Part shown: positions 7,586 through 13,131 of the stretch, in pieces
Position numbering within the stretch: the first letter of the stretch is position 1
How the letters are laid out: every line of letters starts with the position of its first letter
Origin: Eubacterium sp. UBA3720
Lineage (GTDB): Bacteria > Bacillota > Clostridia > Lachnospirales > Lachnospiraceae
Length of the DNA: 16,851 nucleotides
Assembly (NCBI GenBank): GCA_002371335.1
Contig: DFHP01000190.1
Coordinates: 1 to 16,851 of the forward strand
Direction of reading: 5' to 3'
The notes under the pieces: generated by a model
Database searches by the model: none
Told to the model about the DNA's origin: nothing
Seen by the model: the letters and a program-made list of their open reading frames with translations, nothing else
Program-made: the position numbers and the translations under genes

Positions 7586-8220
7586 TCAATTGTCTCCGTT
7601 TTTTCCCCTGTATCAGCGTTTTCTGCGTCTTTCTTTTTTTTCGGTTTTTTCTTTGGTTTTGTATTATAGGCGTTCATGGCTCCCTCCACATCGCCCGCCA
7701 CGATCATTTCAACCGCTCTGGCCGCTTTTTCGACCGCCTCGTCAATCTTTGCGCGCTCTTCTTTTGAAAAACGGCTCAGGACATGATCCGCCAGATCCCA
7801 GCCGGCCGGCTTTGCTCCAACGCCTATCCGCACCCTCGGAAATTTATTCGTACCCAGGTGCTGTATTATGCTTTTCATTCCGTTGTGTCCGCCCGCGCTG
7901 CCTTTTTTTCTTATGCGAAGCTGACCCGGTTCCTGATCGATGTCATCGTACACCACGATCAGCTCTGTCTCCGGATCTATCTTATAGTAACGGACAAACG
8001 CGCCTATCGCTTCCCCGCTCAGATTCATATATGTCATTGGCTTGAGCAGGATGACCTTTTCGCCTCCGATGATCCCCTTCCCAAACATAGCTCTCATCTG
8101 TACTCCGCAGGAGGTTATATTATGATCGTCGGCAAGAACATCGATAGTGTCAAATCCCATGTTATGTCTGGTACCGTCATATTTGGGTCCCGGATTTCCC
8201 AGTCCGGCAATTATATACAT
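7582..8220 (-). CDS. pth: Peptidyl-tRNA hydrolase
   Basis: Pth releases tRNA from peptidyl-tRNAs that drop off the ribosome. Catalytic and substrate positions are visible: Asn9 in GLGNPG, His19 in TRHNMGF, Asn66 in YMNLSG, Asp92/93 in VYDDID and Asn113 in GGHNG. The fold appears complete by about residue 186. A 25-residue tail follows, with KPKKKPKKKK and then an acidic Asp/Glu/Thr run that the usual family members lack; a nucleic-acid contact is possible but unproven. AAAGGAG lies 6 bases before the ATG. The stop overlaps the mfd start by 4 bases. Two strong hairpins precede the gene, and a terminator further upstream isolates it from the CobW genes. Confidence 0.96.
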   Translation of the reverse strand: MYIIAGLGNPGPKYDGTRHNMGFDTIDVLADDHNITSCGVQMRAMFGKGIIGGEKVILLKPMTYMNLSGEAIGAFVRYYKIDPETELIVVYDDIDQEPGQLRIRKKGSAGGHNGMKSIIQHLGTNKFPRVRIGVGAKPAGWDLADHVLSRFSKEERAKIDEAVEKAARAVEMIVAGDVEGAMNAYNTKPKKKPKKKKDAENADTGEKTETIE

Positions 8221-8241
8221 TTTCTACTCCTTTTCCCGGAA

Positions 8242-8325
8242 CAAAGTCCGCTTGAGGACTTTGCGCGGCGTGTGCTTCCCCCGGAGGGTTTGTTTCGAGG
8301 AAATTATCGTAATTTCCTCGGAAAC
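8242..8325 (+). repeat. Paired hairpins just upstream of pth
   Basis: CAAAGTCC/GGACTTTG (8242-8249 with 8256-8263, loop 6) is a perfect 8-bp stem. CGAGGAAATTA/TAATTTCCTCG (8296-8306 with 8310-8320, loop TCG) is a perfect 11-bp stem, and GTTTC/GAAAC can extend it to 8292-8325. The blocks AGGAAATTATC and GAGGACTTTG are shared with the gap before lgt. The first hairpin ends 21 bases before the pth start, so it would lie in the pth leader RNA. No T-run follows either stem, so these are not ordinary terminators. Confidence 0.6.
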
Positions 8326-8327
8326 AC

Positions 8328-8376
8328 AAAAAACCATCCCGCACATAGCCGTTTCCCTTGCCGCTGCGGGATAGTT
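8328..8376 (-). terminator. Rho-independent terminator upstream of pth
   Basis: On the minus strand AACTATCCCGCA (8365-8376) pairs with TGCGGGATGGTT (8332-8343). This gives 12 pairs including one G-U, with a 21-base loop, and the T-run continues to 8328. The G-U pair would be A-C on the plus strand, which supports minus-strand function. It should end transcripts from the CobW genes. Confidence 0.75.
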
Positions 8377-8405
8377 CTCTTTTTAAGTGTACATGCTGAA
8401 AATTC

Positions 8406-8572
8406 ATTAGTACATCGTACTTTAAGTAACTGGACTAAAACGCAGGATGCTTTTTCGAGCGTGCTGTTGCAAAAACGCAGGCGCAGCGGGCTGCGCCAAG
8501 GCTTTTGCAGCAGTGCGATTCGGGAAAGCAGACTAGTTTTCGGTCCGGTTAATTAGAGAACGATGTACTAGT
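8406..8572 (+). ncRNA. Long foldback element, candidate plus-strand hairpin RNA
   Basis: A 167-base near-complete palindrome. Starting outside: TAGTACATCGT (8408-8418) with ACGATGTACTA (8560-8570); 8420-8441 with 8536-8558 carrying one mismatch and one bulge; an internal loop; 8448-8474 with 8503-8530 as 27 pairs with one bulge; and GGCGCAG/CTGCGCC closing on a CGGG loop (8480-8497). Read as plus-strand RNA the fold has about ten G-U pairs and at most two A-C oppositions, so it fits plus-strand RNA much better than minus. No clear promoter, T-run or open reading frame goes with it. It could instead be a MITE-like element or a folded decoy. I do not recognise a family. Confidence 0.5.
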
Positions 8573-8591
8573 ACCGCTGCCTGCAAAACAT

Positions 8592-8660
8592 AAGCGGGAG
8601 CGTCCTTGAGATGTTATTTTCATGATAAGACTGTTTCAGAAATTCGATGTAGGAAGTTTT
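8592..8660 (+). repeat. 69-bp dispersed repeat, copy A
   Basis: It begins AAGCGGGAGCGTCC and ends GGAAGTTTT. It matches the minus strand of 12766-12834 at 64 of 69 positions (about 93%), with no gaps. This copy sits 5 bases from the stop codon of the neighbouring CobW-like gene and reads toward it. Downstream similarity stops at that gene's end. Both copies contain an ATG-initiated frame reading MIRLFQK then VGSF, but with no good ribosome binding site. Confidence 0.85.
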
Positions 8661-8665
8661 AGTCA

Positions 8666-9622
8666 TTAATTGAAATAAACCAGTTCCTGCGCCGGAGCAT
8701 CAGTGCTCTTGATCTCCTTTGCGATAAAGACGGGGCCTTCCTCACCATATGCGTCCATAAATTTCCAGTCTACATTTGCTGTGATCTCGACCCAGCTGCC
8801 CATTTTTAACTTACGGGCAAATTTGCTCTCACACACATAACCGATAAACTGTGTATCATCAGCACAGCAGGTCATGGCCATTCTTCCCGGAACAAAATAG
8901 TTCGCCAGACGGTTTCTGCTTTTCAGCACCTGCCCTTTGAAGCGTACCGTCTTGTTCTTATAACTATCGGGATTATCACGCAGATCCACATAGAAGATGC
9001 CAAAATCGATATCATCCACATCGATCACGTCTGCGTCCAGATCATACGGCAGATCATTTCCGAAGAAATCCAGAGACTGTCCGTTCTCGTCTTCGAAGAC
9101 AACCATACACGCCGGGTTTGCCACTTTTATACTGCGGCGGTATGAAGCCAGCGGCTGTTCCTGTCTGCATCTGTTAAAAAGGACCGTATCCGCGTTTGCT
9201 GCCATCTCCATAAAAATGGATTTCATGTTATTAATGTAAATATCAAAGGTGCTTCCGTCCACGACTACGATTTCCTGAACGATACCCCATCCTTCCGGCA
9301 TCTGCATCTCCTCCAGAGCTTTCACGCTCCAGAGAGGATTATACTCGATCAGGACCCGGTCCGGTCTGAATTTCCGGTCCAGCTCTTTAAGAGTCTCAGG
9401 ATTCATGTTCTCCTGTCCGTCCACCTCCGTATAGAGCGTGGCAAACTTCAGGAGTTCTTTTGTATCATATTTGACCTCGCCTTCCTCACAGTTAATCAGA
9501 AGCGTCGGTTCCTCAATACGAAAATAGTCCTGTTTGACTGTATTCTGAATGAATGAGGTCTTTCCGCTCTCGAGAAAACCTGTAATCACGTAGACGGGAA
9601 CTCTGATTTCATCCTCGTTCAT
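8666..9622 (-). CDS. CobW/COG0523-like GTPase fused to a DUF1980-like domain
   Basis: This 318-residue protein has an N-terminal CobW-type P-loop domain: TGFLESGKTS at 14-23 is the Walker A motif. Several family marks are altered. The CXCC metal-binding motif is absent, with INCEEGE at 43-49 near its expected place; the IEPSG segment reads IEYNP (92-96); and the guanine-recognition NKxD reads NRCR (150-153). From about 205 the protein resembles the C-terminal part of DUF1980/TIGR03943 (YcgQ-like) proteins: DLRDNPDSYKNKTVRFKG (213-230), then MTCCADD (250-256) and an OB-like strand-rich end. That likeness is from memory. In Bacillus, YcgQ/YcgR and CobW proteins are both tied to zinc supply. AGGAGA precedes the ATG; it follows the other CobW gene by 81 bases. 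Confidence 0.78.
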   Translation of the reverse strand: MNEDEIRVPVYVITGFLESGKTSFIQNTVKQDYFRIEEPTLLINCEEGEVKYDTKELLKFATLYTEVDGQENMNPETLKELDRKFRPDRVLIEYNPLWSVKALEEMQMPEGWGIVQEIVVVDGSTFDIYINNMKSIFMEMAANADTVLFNRCRQEQPLASYRRSIKVANPACMVVFEDENGQSLDFFGNDLPYDLDADVIDVDDIDFGIFYVDLRDNPDSYKNKTVRFKGQVLKSRNRLANYFVPGRMAMTCCADDTQFIGYVCESKFARKLKMGSWVEITANVDWKFMDAYGEEGPVFIAKEIKSTDAPAQELVYFN

Positions 9623-9703
9623 AAATAATCTCCTACATATATATCTTTCGTGTACGATTCATCTGCAGATATAGATCGTGATCCGGGGTCTTTTCCCGGA
9701 GGA

Positions 9704-10813
9704 TCAGAAGCCGAAAAGACCGGCGATCTTATCCTCTTTCAGTTCTGAACCGATTACGCAAAGTCTTCCCGTGTACTCAGGCTCGCCATAGCGGACATCC
9801 ACTTCGCCCGGAACCATGTCAAAATAAATCCACTGACCATCATTGCTCTCGACCATACCTTTGGCACGGAGAACAAGCCCGTATCCTGAGGATTCGGACA
9901 TTTTTTCAAGGATATCTCTGATCTCCTCAACGGAATATTTACGAATAGTCTCTTTACCCCAGCTTGTAAATACCTCATCCGCGTCATGATCATGACCGCA
10001 GCTGCATGTTCCTCCTTCATGATGGTGATGATGATGACCGCAGCTGCACTCTTCGCCGTCATGATGGTGGTGATGGTGCTCATGCTCTTCATCATGATGG
10101 TGATGATGGTGCTCATGCTCTTCATCGTCATGGTGATGATGATGCTCATGCTCCTCATCATGGTGGTGATGGTGATGATGATGTTCTTCAGGCAGTTTTG
10201 AGATGTCGATCTTTACGCCTTCCATTGTTTCAAGGACCTTAGCGCCGCCCAGCACGCTTACAGGCGTTGTGATGATCGTAGCATCAGGATTCAGCGGACG
10301 CAGGATCTCCAGGGCCTGTTCGATCTTTTCCGGCGTCGCTTTCTCTGTATCGGTACGGCTGAGGATGATCGTTCCTGCGGATTCAACCTGGTTTTTGAAA
10401 AATTCTCCGAAATTCTTCAGGTACATTTTACATTTCAGGACGTCGACCACAGTCGTTGTGGAATTCACCTCCACCTGTGCCTGCTCTTTTACGCCCTCGA
10501 CAGCACGGATCACATCCGAAAGCTTTCCTACGCCGGATGGCTCAATGACGATCCTGTCAGGATGATATTTCTCAGCGACTTCGCCAAGCGCCGTGCCAAA
10601 ATCTCCTACCAGCGAGCAGCAGATACAGCCCTGGTTCATCTCACGGATCTCAACGCCGGCGTCTTTCAGAAACCCGCTGTCGATTCCGATCTCTCCGAAT
10701 TCATTTTCGATCAGGACGATCTGTTCATTATTCAGTCCGTCCGCGAGTAATTCTCTGATCAGAGTAGTCTTTCCGGCGCCAAGAAAGCCGGAAATAATAT
10801 CAACTTTTGTCAT
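9704..10813 (-). CDS. CobW/COG0523-family GTPase with histidine-rich metal-binding tract
   Basis: This 369-residue protein belongs to the G3E GTPases that allocate metals to client proteins. Visible motifs are Walker A GFLGAGKTT (9-17), ENEFGEIGID (36-45), GCICCS (62-67, the CXCC metal site), IEPSG (90-94) and SRTD (152-155) in place of NKxD. Residues 211-276 are a low-complexity tract with 36 histidines in blocks of five to eight between Asp/Glu, plus two CSCGH motifs (256-260 and 270-274). A CobW C-terminal domain of about 90 residues ends the protein. Zinc is the likeliest metal by family precedent; nickel or cobalt is possible. GAGGTGA lies 6 bases before the ATG. It is probably cotranscribed with the degenerate CobW-DUF1980 gene downstream. 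I saw no convincing Zur site. Confidence 0.9.
   Translation of the reverse strand: MTKVDIISGFLGAGKTTLIRELLADGLNNEQIVLIENEFGEIGIDSGFLKDAGVEIREMNQGCICCSLVGDFGTALGEVAEKYHPDRIVIEPSGVGKLSDVIRAVEGVKEQAQVEVNSTTTVVDVLKCKMYLKNFGEFFKNQVESAGTIILSRTDTEKATPEKIEQALEILRPLNPDATIITTPVSVLGGAKVLETMEGVKIDISKLPEEHHHHHHHHDEEHEHHHHHDDEEHEHHHHHHDEEHEHHHHHHDGEECSCGHHHHHHEGGTCSCGHDHDADEVFTSWGKETIRKYSVEEIRDILEKMSESSGYGLVLRAKGMVESNDGQWIYFDMVPGEVDVRYGEPEYTGRLCVIGSELKEDKIAGLFGF
9986..10183 (-). repeat. Tandem imperfect repeat encoding the His-rich tract
   Basis: The DNA for residues 211-276 of the CobW GTPase is built from imperfect 33-36 base units encoding five or six His, one or two Asp, then EEHE (CAT/CAC codons; ATG/GTG runs on the plus strand). 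Such a tract can change length by slippage or unequal recombination, so strain length differences and assembly errors are both possible here. Confidence 0.8.
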
Positions 10814-10900
10814 TTTATATCACCTCTGTATTATATATTTTTAAGACAATTGCCCTATACTCTCGCCGGGCGTAAACAACGCCTCCGCCCGCGCAACCAC

Positions 10901-10929
10901 AAAACAGGGCGGACATTACTGCCCGCCCT
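10901..10929 (-). terminator. Terminator after the HPr-like gene
   Basis: On the minus strand AGGGCGG (10923-10929) pairs with CCGCCCT (10906-10912) over a 10-base loop, followed by GTTTT. The T-run is short but the stem is GC-rich. It lies about 33 bases after the stop codon. Between it and the next CobW gene, GGCGT/ACGCC (10869-10883) and GGGCG/CGCCC can form mutually exclusive hairpins in the CobW upstream region. Confidence 0.6.
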
Positions 10930-10961
10930 CAGTTCCGGTCCTGTATTACAACGGTACCGGA

Positions 10962-11195
10962 TCACTTCTGGATCATGAAATTGATCAGTTTGTCGATATC
11001 TTCCTTCTCGGATGCTACGATCTCAAGCTCCGGGATATCGTCTACTGAAAAGATGTTCGCAAGTGATACATACTGGCTGAGTTTGGATTTCAGATTCAGT
11101 CTGTCACCTTCGCCTGTTACCAGCTCAACACGGCCTTTGCAGGAATCAACTACTTTGAAAAATCCATCTACGTCTTTAATATTTCTGATTTTCAT
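10962..11195 (-). CDS. Small HPr-like protein, apparently without the phosphorylatable histidine
   Basis: This 77-residue protein resembles the PTS phosphocarrier HPr over most of its length. GRVELVTGEGDRLNLKSKL (21-39) lines up with the strand and KS helix start of HPr, and Ser37 in NLKS matches the regulatory Ser46. ELEIVASEKEDIDKLINFM (57-75) matches the last strand and helix. The first part, IRNIKDVDGFFKVVDSCK, has no counterpart of the GLHARPA active-site loop and no His at that place; the protein has no histidine at all. Phosphotransfer through His15 is therefore unlikely, and a regulatory or structural role is possible. GGAGGG sits 7 bases before the ATG. It has its own consensus promoter and a terminator, so it is probably a one-gene transcript. 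The resemblance is by eye. Confidence 0.6.
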   Translation of the reverse strand: MKIRNIKDVDGFFKVVDSCKGRVELVTGEGDRLNLKSKLSQYVSLANIFSVDDIPELEIVASEKEDIDKLINFMIQK

Positions 11196-11303
11196 TTAAA
11201 AACCCTCCGTATAAATGATTATTATAAACTACTTACTTTTATTACTTTTACTTAAGTTCTTTTTCTTTATAAAAATGCAATGTTAATTAGCTGCTTGAGG
11301 ATG

Positions 11304-11331
11304 ATTATATCCATAAAAAAGCATTTGTCAA
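11304..11331 (-). promoter_or_regulatory. Consensus sigma-A promoter for the HPr-like gene
   Basis: The minus strand has TTGACA (11326-11331), a 16-base spacer and TATAAT (11304-11309). Both hexamers are perfect. Transcription should start near 11297, giving a leader of about 100 AT-rich bases before the ATG at 11195. Confidence 0.82.
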
Positions 11332-11355
11332 CAGTGTTTTTTGTTTTTTTGATAA

Positions 11356-11844
11356 TTAATCCTGTTTTTTCGCGATCAGATCTGACAGCCTGCCGCCGCA
11401 CGCTTTCAGAAGATCCTCCGTCTTCAGCTTCAGGCTGAGTCCCACTCTTCCTCCGCTGACATATATCTCTTCAAAACCTTCCGCCGAGCTGTCTATATAT
11501 GTAGGAAACTGTTTCTTCATTCCGATAGGACTGCAGCCGCCGCGGACATATCCTGTGATTCCCAAAAGGGATCTGACCGGCACCATGGCAATGGATTTTT
11601 CATTCATCTGCTTAGCCGCCTTTTTCAGGTCGATCTCTTCCGCGATCGGAATGACGACCACGTAATAGCTTCCGCTTTTTCCCTGCGTAAGCAATGTTTT
11701 GAAAGATCTTTCCACCGGTGCTCCGGTAGCTTCCGCCATATGCATTCCGTCAATAAATTCATCACATTCATAAGAAAGGACTTCATATTTTATTTTTTTT
11801 CTATCAAGCATGCGCATGGCGTTTGTCTTCGCTTCTCTGGCCAT
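11356..11844 (-). CDS. ybaK: YbaK/EbsC-type Cys-tRNA(Pro) deacylase
   Basis: This 162-residue protein is a free-standing editing domain of the YbaK/ProX superfamily. Such proteins hydrolyse tRNA-Pro wrongly charged with cysteine (and sometimes Cys-tRNA-Cys), acting beside prolyl-tRNA synthetase in the cytoplasm. Family marks are the conserved Lys49 in RSFKTLL (46-52), the YYVVVIPIAEEIDLKKAAK strand-helix (60-78) and the glycine-rich GYVRGGCSPIG (98-108). Length matches the family. The ATG follows the upstream stop codon by one base (TAAAATG), and its ribosome binding site AAGGA lies inside the end of the upstream gene, so the two are translationally coupled. No clear terminator follows before the next promoter. 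Confidence 0.92.
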   Translation of the reverse strand: MAREAKTNAMRMLDRKKIKYEVLSYECDEFIDGMHMAEATGAPVERSFKTLLTQGKSGSYYVVVIPIAEEIDLKKAAKQMNEKSIAMVPVRSLLGITGYVRGGCSPIGMKKQFPTYIDSSAEGFEEIYVSGGRVGLSLKLKTEDLLKACGGRLSDLIAKKQD

Positions 11845-11845
11845 T

Positions 11846-12673
11846 TTAATATCCTTCTATTTCCACATTCGTGATACATGTATCATCCCAGGCTGAACCG
11901 ACATAAGCGTTCTGGATCTGAAGAACCACCTGGTTTGTGGTAACGTCTTGTGAAAGCTCGATGCAGTATTCTGTCTTTTCATCCGGGAACGATATGGAGA
12001 ATGTGTTTCCTCCTACGGTTACGTTCAGCGTCTCGGGACGGTTATTCGAATAGTAGGAATTATCACTGGTCCAGCTTCCCAGCTTCAGGAAAACATATTT
12101 TACGCTGTAATCCCTGTCCAGCGTCAGGATGAGCTGTTCGCCGACACCCTGTCCGTCTGCTCCTTCCTGCCACGAAGTATCATCGGAATCGTCAATCGCG
12201 GACTGAGGTCCATACAGATCCGATCCGTCGTCCGCAGGCGTGGTGGAAGTTGCCTGGGCATCCGTAATAACTGCTCTGGAATATCCCTGCAGATCCATAA
12301 CTTCGCGAATATCTGACGCATTCACCAGTGTTCCGCCAACCTGAACCTCTGCCGCTTCCTGTGTCGGCTCAGGCTGTTCCTGACCCTCTGCAGCCGCAGC
12401 CTCCGGAACCGCTGTGGAATCCGCTGTTTCCTCAGCATCATCCTGCGCTTCGGCAATGGCCGTGTTTATTGTATTCTGATCGATAAGAGACATATCCAGA
12501 CCTCTCATGGCAAACATAAATGCTGCCGTACCGATGAGAAGTACAAACACGATCGCAATCATTCCCGTCAGAATGATGTTCTGTTCTTTATGCGCTCTTT
12601 TTAATGACTTTCCGCAGTATACGCACTTCTCTTCATCCAGGTCATTTTTCTGACCGCAATATGGACACTTCAT
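11846..12673 (-). CDS. Zinc-ribbon membrane protein with extracytoplasmic beta-sandwich domain
   Basis: The 275-residue product opens with a zinc ribbon, CPYC (3-6) and CVYC (17-20), followed by KSLKRAHKEQ and one transmembrane helix at about 33-56. A Glu/Ala/Pro/Gln-rich linker runs from about 75 to 112. The C-terminal region from about 120 carries YGPQSAIDDSDDTSWQEG (154-171), LILTLDRDYSVKYVFLKLG (181-199) and a closing TNVEIEGY. This pattern is that of discoidin/NADase-type glycan-binding beta-sandwiches, where the Asp/Trp turn follows the first strand. The ribbon should be inside the cell and the sandwich outside. The ligand is unknown. GGAGG lies 7 bases before the ATG. The gene is coupled to ybaK, but no functional link between them is obvious. 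Confidence 0.75.
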   Translation of the reverse strand: MKCPYCGQKNDLDEEKCVYCGKSLKRAHKEQNIILTGMIAIVFVLLIGTAAFMFAMRGLDMSLIDQNTINTAIAEAQDDAEETADSTAVPEAAAAEGQEQPEPTQEAAEVQVGGTLVNASDIREVMDLQGYSRAVITDAQATSTTPADDGSDLYGPQSAIDDSDDTSWQEGADGQGVGEQLILTLDRDYSVKYVFLKLGSWTSDNSYYSNNRPETLNVTVGGNTFSISFPDEKTEYCIELSQDVTTNQVVLQIQNAYVGSAWDDTCITNVEIEGY

Positions 12674-12708
12674 GGAAATTCCTCCATATATTTCTTATTG
12701 AGATTCTG

Positions 12709-12748
12709 GTGTCAAAACTACAATTTCTGAACAAGGGACTTTTGACAC
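12709..12748 (-). promoter_or_regulatory. 9-bp inverted repeat before the zinc-ribbon gene
   Basis: GTGTCAAAA (12709-12717) and TTTTGACAC (12740-12748) are perfect inverted copies separated by 22 bases, 36 bases upstream of the ATG. They could form a leader hairpin or be paired operator half-sites. The arms contain TTGACA on either strand, but no suitable -10 lies at the right distance, so I do not call a promoter here. Confidence 0.45.
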
Positions 12749-12765
12749 TTTAATCTTATTGATAA

Positions 12766-12834
12766 AAAACTTCCCACATAGCATTTCTGAAACAGTCTGA
12801 TCATGAAAATAACATCTCGAGGACGCTCCCGCTT
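12766..12834 (-). repeat. 69-bp dispersed repeat, copy B
   Basis: The minus strand of this segment matches 8592-8660 with five substitutions in 69 bases and no gaps. Here it lies between a probable promoter and the start of the zinc-ribbon gene, on the same strand as that gene, so it would be in the leader RNA. No foldback accompanies this copy. On this strand the open frame beginning ATGATCAGACTG continues past the repeat for 28 codons. Confidence 0.85.
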
Positions 12835-12875
12835 CTCGTTGAGCCGTCAATTGTAATCATAACACCGGTTCATAT

Positions 12876-12912
12876 CTTATGAGATTCTATCATAAGCACC
12901 ATGAAAAAACAA
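12876..12912 (-). promoter_or_regulatory. Promoter with palindromic operator over the -10 box
   Basis: The minus strand shows TTGTTT (12907-12912), a 17-base spacer and TAGAAT (12884-12889) preceded by TG one base away (extended -10). A perfect inverted repeat, CTTATGA (12890-12896) and TCATAAG (12876-12882), flanks the -10 with a 7-base spacer. This arrangement is what a repressor site would look like. It probably serves the zinc-ribbon and ybaK genes. Confidence 0.55.
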
Positions 12913-12933
12913 CTTTATCAAAATTCGGAGCAC

Positions 12934-12983
12934 AAAAAAAGCACCGCTCCCAATCTTCGCTGTGAGATCAAAAACAGTGCTTT
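12934..12983 (-). terminator. Terminator of the tRNA-Lys transcript
   Basis: On the minus strand AAAGCACTG (12975-12983) pairs with CGGTGCTTT (12938-12946), nine pairs with one G-U, and runs into a stretch of seven T residues (12934-12940). It begins 3 bases after the mature tRNA end. Confidence 0.78.
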
Positions 12984-12985
12984 CA

Positions 12986-13058
12986 TGCACCTTCAGGGAC
13001 TCGAACCCTGGACAAATAGATTAAGAGTCTACTGCTCTACCAACTGAGCTAAAGGTGC
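12986..13058 (-). tRNA. tRNA-Lys, anticodon CTT
   Basis: The 73-base cloverleaf is complete. The acceptor stem is GCACCTT with AAGGTGC and discriminator A. The D arm is GCTC/GAGC with the AGTTGGTA loop. The anticodon stem is GTAGA/TCTAT around loop CTCTTAA, giving anticodon CTT for AAG codons. The T arm is CAGGG/CCCTG with loop TTCGAGT. The CCA end is not encoded, as is common in Firmicutes. It has its own promoter and terminator. Confidence 0.97.
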
Positions 13059-13090
13059 ATTTCAATGCGTCATCGCCAAACGCAAGATTT

Positions 13091-13119
13091 ATTATACGAA
13101 ACACTGTCATAAAAAGCAA
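13091..13119 (-). promoter_or_regulatory. Promoter of tRNA-Lys
   Basis: TTGCTT (13114-13119), a 17-base spacer and TATAAT (13091-13096) on the minus strand. The start would be near 13084, about 26 bases before the tRNA, leaving a short 5' leader for RNase P. Confidence 0.72.
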
Positions 13120-13131
13120 GCATTTTTTTAA

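Noticed and set aside
8296..8320. Zur operator
   Set aside because: The TTATCGTAA core is vaguely Zur-like, but symmetry is that of a hairpin with a TCG loop and it lies before pth rather than the CobW genes.
8592..8660. Small protein gene in the 69-bp repeat
   Set aside because: The shared MIRLFQK frame lacks a ribosome binding site, ends at different lengths in the two copies, and two of four substitutions change the residue.
9663..9716. Terminator between the two CobW genes
   Set aside because: GATCC/GGATC with inner GGG/CCC forms a weak interrupted hairpin with no T-run; the genes are more likely cotranscribed.
9986..10183. CRISPR array or minisatellite without coding role
   Set aside because: The repetition is in frame inside a clear CobW gene and has no unique spacers.
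9986..10242. Plus-strand Met/Val-rich and His/Asp-rich frames opposite the CobW gene
   Set aside because: They are complements of the histidine-codon tract and have no start signals.
12710..12748. Promoters using the TTGACA in the inverted-repeat arms
   Set aside because: On the minus strand the only -10-like sequence lies 18 bases away and would start transcription at the ribosome binding site; the plus-strand reading has a poor -10 and no gene.
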